From: Morinoia aosen
Lineage: Eukaryota > Arthropoda > Malacostraca > Amphipoda > Talitridae
NCBI GenBank assembly: GCA_030386875.1
Contig: CM059563.1
Span: forward strand, 47,681,602-47,745,601
Reading direction: 5' to 3'
Length of the DNA: 64,000 bases
Position 1 is the stretch's first letter. Each line of letters starts with the position of its first letter. The notes below the pieces were generated by a model. It worked only from the letters and a program-made list of their open reading frames with translations, had not been told where the DNA came from and made no database searches. The translations under genes and the position numbers were made by a program. Positions 24,201 to 33,200 of this stretch are shown in pieces.

Positions 24201-27200
24201 TGCGACCCCATCACGCTGGGCCTCATCGACAAGAAGGACCAAATCGTGCCGTTCTACGTGATGCACCATCTGGGCTTCTTGAAAGGCGTGCCCGGGGTGT
24301 TCGTCGCGTGCCTCTTCAGCGGAACCATGAGGTGAAGTGCCCTATGAAACTGGAGTTTTTAACTTTTTTACTCCCACGACCCCCTTAAGAATTTTCAGAG
24401 AAAATTATGTGCAGATGAACTGGCAAATAAGAGCTAACTACAAATAATTTTGTGAATAGGTTCTCAAAAATATTCAACAGTGAAGGTTCCCTCTTAGGTC
24501 GAAAACATTTCAGGCTTTCCTGCGGAGGCTCGCACCCGCAGTGGGGCGCGTCCCCTAGGTATAGAACCACTGAATTAGAGGGTGACTTGAAGTGATGCAA
24601 TGTAGGGACAGCCTAGGGATAGTATTGACTGGCACGGTTTTCAAGTTTTTCATGGAATTATTCTGTTTTTATTTGCTGCATGTATTTCAGAAGACTTCTG
24701 AAGCACCTACTGTATAAAACAACTTGATGAATACTTATGACACCTTGTTTTCAAACAAATGGAAGAATAACGATCTTCGGGTGGCGTAATGTATTAACGC
24801 ATAATTTTAAGAAAAATCAAATTTAATGCTTCAGTTATTGTCACGTTACCTCTTATTAAAAAAAACAGACAATTTTGAAAATAAGATGTTTCTCAACCTA
24901 CTAAATTATTATTCATATTTTATCTAAGGAAATATTTCATAAAAAGATTGAAACAGCTTCTATAATGATTAGATATATACAGGGTGTTTCAAAGCATGAT
25001 GTACAAAATTGCACACCAAGTAGAAAATGATCAAACACTTTTTCTTCAACGAAATTTTCCAAAAAACATTCGGGCTTCTGAGAAATTAGGTGTTTACTGT
25101 TTTAAAGGATGAAATTCAATGACACAACTACGCGCAATATTTATTTGAATAAACAATAATTGTTCAAAGTGTGTTCCACCAACATCAATGCACTTTTCAA
25201 ATCTTGGCCTTAACGACTGCCGGATATTAGGAAACAAGTCTGACATTTCAGAAATCTCACCAGAAGCCACTGCAGTTCTGGCCACGAGATCTTCCTCAGA
25301 TTCAATGCATAAAGCTAGGCTCCTGTGTCCAAATGTCACTAAAACTAAATTTTATTATTGTAAATTCTCAAAGAATAGAAGAATGTAACGTAAATTCAAA
25401 ATAACTATTGCGAGTGATTTTGTAATTAAATTTCATCCTTTAAAACAATGAACAACTAGTATCGCAATACCCCTATTTTTTTGAGAAATTTCATAGATAG
25501 AAGTGTTCATTTGACCATTTTCTACTTGGTGTGCAATTTTATACCCCTTGTTCTGAAACTCCCTTATGCAAAATAACGAAGCTGCTACTACATTTTTGAC
25601 AGACAAGTGTTAATTATTTCACCTCAGTTCTCACATATGAGTAAGACATAACAAGAATTACATCAAATATGTTAGGATTTACTCTTTTATGGATGAGTTC
25701 TAAAATTCGAATTTTCGATATAATGTACTGCCACGAGTTGAAGTTGGTATGCTGCCATCAATAAAGAACAGTTTTAAAAATTCCCTCTAAATGTGCTGAC
25801 TAATTGATATGCATATATTTTTAGTTACCAAAAAAGAGAAGAAACTTCTAAACTTCGGATAATTTTGTGAATTGAACGCGACTCCCCAATAGGATGTTTG
25901 GACAGATATCAAAATGCCAATAAAATCAAATTTGTCAAAAACTAAGGATAGTCTGAAAAGGATGTTATAGCATGCCGAATATATAATACTTCTGTCGTTA
26001 ATAAGTTCTAACAGATCAGTTAAATCAAAATCTGGAAAACAACAAAATTAGGATCAATTATTCCACTCTCTCGTACGTGAACGCATTAACTTTCGAAATA
26101 GAAAACGAGAGACACAAAATTGAACATAGAATCTATGAATCATATAAAATTATTGAACATTTCTAACGACTTGGACACAGCTATCTCTGGAATCGTCGAT
26201 AACAGTCAAGCTAAAATATTGCATGGAATTTCATGAATGATATGCGAAGCTTTTCCTTCTACCCTCTGGGCAACTGTGTGACATCGGTGGAAAATCATTG
26301 GTGTTTGTTTCTGAGCAACAGTGACTACTATGAGATTAAACCTTATTGACATGCGTTTATTCACAAGGTTATTTGCGGTAAATTTATGAAGCATGTTGTC
26401 AAAAAATAGGAATGACTTCTTTCTTTTGAGGACAATTTAAAAAAAATTGGTTCGATGATTTGACCTAAAAATATTTTAATTTTTTCCTTAACGAGGAGCT
26501 TCTATTTTCTTCAGCTGGAGAAATACAGAATGCAATGTTTTCTCTAAATTTAACTGTCTTACAGTTCGATATCGTCAATATTGAGCTCTCTGCCAACAAT
26601 GCTGTGGGTGGACTTTCTGGCAGATCTGGAGTACTTCCAGAGAGCATCTGAGCGATCCAAGACCATTTTCAACAAATTACTCAGTGAGTCCATTAAAACA
26701 TCGCTGTGGGCTACAAGAGCACCTCTTAGTACTTCAATAGAGCAATAATACATTAATTCCTCTGATATAGAGAAAGCTACTCTTTTATTAGTGAGAATCA
26801 TTCTGCTACGTATGATATATTAGTTCTTTCCGGAGAAACAAACAAAAAAAGACTATGAGACTATGCTCAGCATGAGTCTTGTGGCAAAAATTGAGGACCA
26901 ATTTCTCGAAAATGCGAATAAGATGAGCAATGTTTGCTATAATGGAAAACTGAGCGCAGAACTTTAGATACCACTGTAACATGATCTTACATAAAAATGC
27001 AAGGTATCATTGAGGAGCTTAATTCGAACTCAGGATGCAAGACAAATTATCTGAGCACATGACACACACCTTCACGGACGTTTAAATCATGAAAAACTTC
27101 AAGTATCAAAATTGAATTCTTCTTCGATTGTAATTATTCTTGAGTTTTAGCTTAAATTCGAAGGTAGTGGGAAAAGTTCGAGCTTATTCAGTATTATGGG

Positions 27201-30200
27201 TTTTCCTTCGAACCAGCGTTCTTAGAGTTTACACCACCAGAGAAGACGCTTGCTGTAGTAAATGTACTCCCCAGACAAGAAGTGAGAATCCTAGACTTTC
27301 TCTTCTCAAAAGCTCATGTATCACGAAATATTATTCTGTTGGTTTGTTTAAGACATCCTTGTTTTATCAAAAGCCATTTCACGAGAGCGAAAAACAGGGA
27401 CTATTTAGTATGGACGGCAAAAAAGCGAGGAGTATATGTATAGTGTGTTCCCACTCAAGACAGCCTGCCAGTAGAAAAAGTAAGTTAAGAAGAAGGAGAA
27501 AAAGACGAAGAAAAGGTAAATAGAAGAAAGGAAACACGAAAATTGCAAAAAAAGAGCAGGCGTGTAAGAAAGCAGTCCATAAGGCATATTTACAGTTGAG
27601 GTAACCTAAAAGTATATAATTGCCCTTTCGGCGCCAGTCTTCATTTCGAAGGATAGACAAACTTAACTAACCTATAGTCTATCCTGTGCCTCCATAGAGG
27701 TTTCGAATTACAAAGACTTCCTAGAAACACACAATATGATTTTCCAAAACGAAGTAATTTATAAGGAAGAGTAAATTTTTTTCTGTTGACACCGTAACCG
27801 AGGGTAAACTGTTGTTTCTTGCCTACTCCGCTGAAATATCAAAGTGAATTGTAGTAAGCTATTCTGACAATTGTGAGCACCGAGTAGAATAAGGTCTCAT
27901 TTGGCCGGGACTCTAAATACATTAAAATTAATGTTATGGCCAGCGGTGGTTTAACTGCATTATGAAAACCCTTAATTATCACCGGTGGGTTACCCAACAG
28001 TCATCCTTTTAACGCACTCCGCTAAGTGTTTCATAAAAAATGATGCATAACCCTATTTGAGGTTGGTACTCCTTTACAATGTATTTTCTCATATCAATTA
28101 TTCGTGCAGATGCTAGCTAGGCCACCATCCAAAAAAATTTAAGTAAACTGTTCATTGAGCTAAGCAAGGACAGTAGTGAATGAATAAATACAGTATCATG
28201 AAACATAGCCAGTACTCAAATTGTTCTACGTACGTGGGACCTAATGAGTTAAAAAAAAATGCAGCATGAACGAGTTTGAAATTTTGAATATTACATGTGT
28301 ATTAATTATTAATGGCTGAGACCTTATCTAAGTTTGATCATACAAGTTTAATTATCTAACATTAACCTGTCCAATTTTATCAGTTAAAAGACTTTTCTGT
28401 GCCTCAAATGCATTTGGCCCAGCTACAAAAGTGAATTCACTCACTGTGCGAGTATGAAAGCTCTCAATAAAATAAATAAATAATTTTCTCCTTTCCTTCT
28501 TAAGTATCAGAGGTCCTTAAACCCATTCTTCTCTGACAAATGTGAGGACGCCAGTTGGCGGTTACGGCAGTGGACGTGTTGATAGTAGTAGTAGATAGTA
28601 AACTCCTCAAAAACTTCAGAAAACACTGAAATTTGAGTTTTATTATTTAATTGGCAATAATAAGTTTGACGTGTTAGTATACTGAACTCGACATGTGAAC
28701 AAAATTTACTTAAAATGGTGAAAATTAGGCAAATTATTCATCCAATAATGCTAAGACGAAGCTTCTAAGATCAATTTCATAAATTTAATGAAAAAGCCAG
28801 TATTATTTGCCTCTCCATTATTTGTCCCATGAGTATTTCGAGTTGCTGATTGAATAAATGTTAATGACGAGAGACTTAGAGTTGCCTTTGATAACTTATT
28901 TTCAAATCTATGGAAATGACGCACGGAGATATAATGACAAAAACCGGTATCTGAAGCAAATTATTCATTCAATTATTATTATGCATCATTTTTCAAAGCA
29001 CAGAAACCTAACATTTTCAAATGTTTTTTTATTCAATACCCATACATCTTGAACCGGAATTACCTTGGATAGTGTTTTCCTTGTACTAGGAGTCATTGCA
29101 GTGAAGCAAAGTTGCAGCATTTTACAGAAACGAGCTTCTGTGGAGGGTGAAGTGGATTTCTATTGAGGATGAGTTAATAAGTCAATCTAGCGAACAAATA
29201 AGAAGAATTTCGACTGAACAGACGCAGAAGAACTTTGTCATATTTACGCCCTTTCAATTCGCAGCTCTGTGCCTCGGCACGGCGATGATTTGCCTGGCTT
29301 TCACGGCGTCTAAGACAACAGGCCTCATTCAAGCGGCCAACACGGTGTCTGCCGTGGTGGCGGGGCCCCTCACTGGCATCTTTGTCATGGGCATCGCAGT
29401 GCCAATTGTGACCAAGAAAGGCGCCATTGCGGGCTTCTTGGTATCAATAGTGAGTATAGAAAACACCCAAATGATCATTTTACTGAATGTGACGGACTGA
29501 ATGTGACGGACTGAACTTTGTAAGAAGAAATCTGTCCATTGTCTTCTACACTTTGAACATTGAAACGCTGTTATCTCGAAATTGGTCAGTTTTTATCTGC
29601 CAAGAATATTTTCGTAGCATGGATGCGAGATTCGTGTACTTCACATCAAAAACACATTCCAGTTAATCACGATGTTCCCCACCCCAAAAGCTTCAAGAAA
29701 ATCCGTCGACTAAGTACTTCCTTCAGCTAAGCAAGTGTGCATTTTTCACTGTTTCCCTTTTACCTCTCTGTCTATCTCGATTTATTACCTTGTCTTTTCG
29801 GTACACCCTGTGTTAAACACTCTCTTGGGAATTTCGCATTAGCACTATTAACCATCAATTTTTTAACTGCTTTATGCTCGTGTCAGGGAACAGCGCATGA
29901 AACGCATACTGCTTCTCAGATCGTACCAAGAGCAGGGAAGTTAAGAATAACCACGATGTAATGCTCACCCTGGTAATAATAGCCTTTGCGTTTTTTATAC
30001 TTTTATACTAACACGAAAATCTGCTAGGTTTCATGCGTGTAACGGCACGATTCGTGAAACATCACTGAACGCGTCATTTTTGTTATTTCGTCTACTCAAG
30101 TGCATTGTAGTTTGTAATTTCAGATGGTGTACTAGTACATAGCGCGGTGATTTGCAATTTAAACAGTTTACACGTACAATGTACTGTTATTTGCAATTTT

Positions 30201-33200
30201 AAACTGTGTACATGTTCAAAGTACGGTGATTTTAGATTTCAAACGGTGTACATGTCCATAGCTCGGTAATTTGCAATTTTAAACGGTATACATGCACATA
30301 GTATTGCAACTTGCAATTCCAATGATGTACATATACGTAGCATACAGAATATTATTACATAATCAGCTTGGTAATTGCCAGACTCTGATGGTTATAGTTT
30401 TTATGTAATAGAACCTAGTGAAATTTTTCACAATACGAGCACAGCAGGACAGCATGTGAAATTTGACTGTCAGCGTAAAAGAAAACGATTTTGTCAGATA
30501 ACTTGGATTTTGTAAGTATCAATGTTAGCCCGTGTAGAAAGTGATTCGTGAAAATTTGTTTTAAGGGATCTGAACTTTTGGTTGCATCACATTGCCATGA
30601 AATTGTCACTTGACTGGTCGTGTTCGGGGTTTCATTATTTGAAGTGTTAGTTGTGCGTATGAAGAGAATTTTACTCTGCAAATGAAAAAAATTTTACTCT
30701 GCGAATGAAGAGAATTTTACTTTGCGAATGAAGAGAATTTTACTCTGCGAATGAAGAGAATTTTACTCTGCGAATGAAGAGAATTTTACTCTGCGAATGA
30801 AGAGAATTTTACTCTGCGAATGAAGAGAATTTTACTCTGCGAATGAAGAGAATTTTACTCTGCGAATGAAGAGAATTTTACTCTGCGAATGAAAAGAATT
30901 TTACTCTGCGAATGAAGAGAATTTTACTCTGCGAATGAAAAGAATTTTACTCTGCGAATGAAGAGAATTTTACTCTGAGAATGAAGAGAATTTTACTCTG
31001 CGAATGAAGAGAATTTTACTCTGCGAATGGAGAGAATTTTACTCTGCGAATGGAGAGAATTTTACTCTGCGAATGAAAAGAATTTTACTCGGCGAATGAA
31101 GAGAATTTTACTCGGCGAATGAAGAAAATTTTACTCCGCGAATGAAGAGAATTTTACTCTGCAAATGAAAAGAATTTTACTCGGCGAATGAAGAGAATTT
31201 TACTCGGCGAATGAAGAGAATTTTACTCGGCGAATGAAGAGAATTTTACTCGGCGAATGAAGAGAATTTTACTCGGCGAATGAAGAGAATTTTACTCGGC
31301 GAATGAAGAGAATTTTACTCGGCGAATGAAGAGAATTTTACTCGGCGAATGAAGAGAATTTTACTCGGCGAATGAAGAGAATTTTACTCGGCGAATGAAG
31401 AGAATTTTACTCGGCGAATGAAGAGAATTTTACTCGGCGAATGAAGAGAATTTTACTCGGCGAATGAAGAGAATTTTACTCGGCGAATGAAGAGAATTTT
31501 ACTCGGCGAATGAAGAGAATTTTACTCGGCGAATGAAGAGAATTTTACTCGGCGAATGAAGAGAATTTTACTCGGCGAATGAAGAGAATTTTACTCTGCG
31601 AATGAAGAGAATTTTACTCTGCGAATGAAGAGAATTTTACTCTGCGAATGAAGAGAATTTTACTCTGCGAATGAAGAGAATTTTACTCTGCGAATGAAAA
31701 GAATTTTACTCTGCGAATGAAGAGAATTTTACTCTGCGAATGAAGAGAATTTTACTCTGCGAATGAAGAGAATTTTACTCTGCAAATGAAGAGAATTTTA
31801 CTCTGCAAATGAAGAGAATTTTACTCTGCGAATGAAGAGAATTTTACTCTGCGAATGAAGAGAATTTTACTCTGCGAATGAAGAGAATTTTACTCTGCGA
31901 ATGAAGAGAATTTTACTCTGCAAATGAAAAGAATTTTACTCTGCGAATGAAAAGAATTTTACTCTGCGAATGAAGAGACTTTACTCTGCAAATGAAAAGA
32001 ATTTTACTCTGCGAATGAAAAGAATTTTACTCTGCGAATGAAAAGAATTTTACTCTGCGAATGAAAAGAATTTTACTCTGCGAATGAAAAGAATTTTACT
32101 CTGCGAATGAAAAGAATTTTACTCTGCGAATGAAAAGAATTTTACTCTGCGAATGAAAAGAATTTTACTCTGCGAATGAAGAGAATTTTACTCTGCGAAT
32201 GAAAAGAATTTTACTCTGCGAATGAAGAGACTTTACTCTGCAAATGGAAAGAATTTTACTCTGCGAATGAAAAGAATTTTACTCTGCGAATGAAAAGAAT
32301 TTTACTCTGTGAATGAAGAGAATTTTACTCTGCGAATGAAGAGAATTTTAGGCTGCGAATGAAAAGAATTTTACTCTGCGAATGAAAAGAATTTTACTCT
32401 GCGAATGAAGAGAATTTTACTCTGCGAATGAAGAGAATTTTGCTCTGTGAATGAAGAGAATTTTACTCTGCGAATGAAGAGAATTTTAGGCTGCGAATGA
32501 AGGGAATTTTCAATAAAGTGAAATTTTGTCAAAAGGAAACTTGGAATGTACGATCATTAGTTTTCTATACCCGCAGAAACATAGGCGGACATTTTTCAAT
32601 TTTTTTAAATCGTGTTCTCAATGGAACACAAAGTTTGGAAGAAAGCATGCAGTCGAAATTTGTTTGCGGACTTGACGAATAAGTTTTGAACTAATAAAAG
32701 TTGTCAAGCTAGTGAAAGTTTAACTCTACAAAATAAAATTCTGCATAAAATAAGGCTGCTCACTAACTCAGTTGCCTGGGAACTAACGTCCGACTCAATG
32801 AACACAAATTAATTTTTTTACTAAAAAATTTTGTCAAAGTTTTGAATGGTACTGAATTCGGTTATTCTGACGATCTCAATCATGACATCTGAGCAAATTA
32901 TGTTTCTTCCACATAGAGCTTCTTGATGTGGGTGGCAATCGGAGCACAACTCTACGGTGCAGACACACCCATGTTGCCGCTACACGCCCAACTCTGCGAG
33001 CAGGAGGATGCGAACATCACTCAGGTGTTGAACGCTACTGTCGAGGCCTTCACAACGACGACTCTGACGCCGGACACGTAAGAACATAATAAATTATCAA
33101 TAAAAACTATCATGTAAAAAGTGAGTATGTCTCGAAAGATGCTTCAAGTGCAGTAGGAAGATCCTGAAGCAAATACAGTGGACTGACATTGAAGTCGTTT

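Larger units (their letters stand above)
24332..26564 (+). other. Copy 2 intron 6
   Basis: 2233 bp, holding the long-TIR DUF4817-family derivative at 24980-25564. The rest is AT-rich DNA without recognised content. Confidence 0.85.
29450..32916 (+). other. Copy 2 intron 8 with two tandem arrays
   Basis: 3467 bp, more than half of it tandem repeat: a degenerate 40-bp array (30107-30346) and a 23-bp minisatellite (30657-32511). Confidence 0.9.

Noticed and set aside
24140-24388. 82-codon frame rich in H, R and P overlapping exon 6
   Set aside because: A +1 shadow of the GC-rich SLC5 exon 6.
27379-27660. 93-codon Phe/Leu-rich minus-strand frame resembling a membrane protein
   Set aside because: It is the complement of a purine-rich tract; hydrophobicity follows from TTY/CTY codons, and no family pattern exists.
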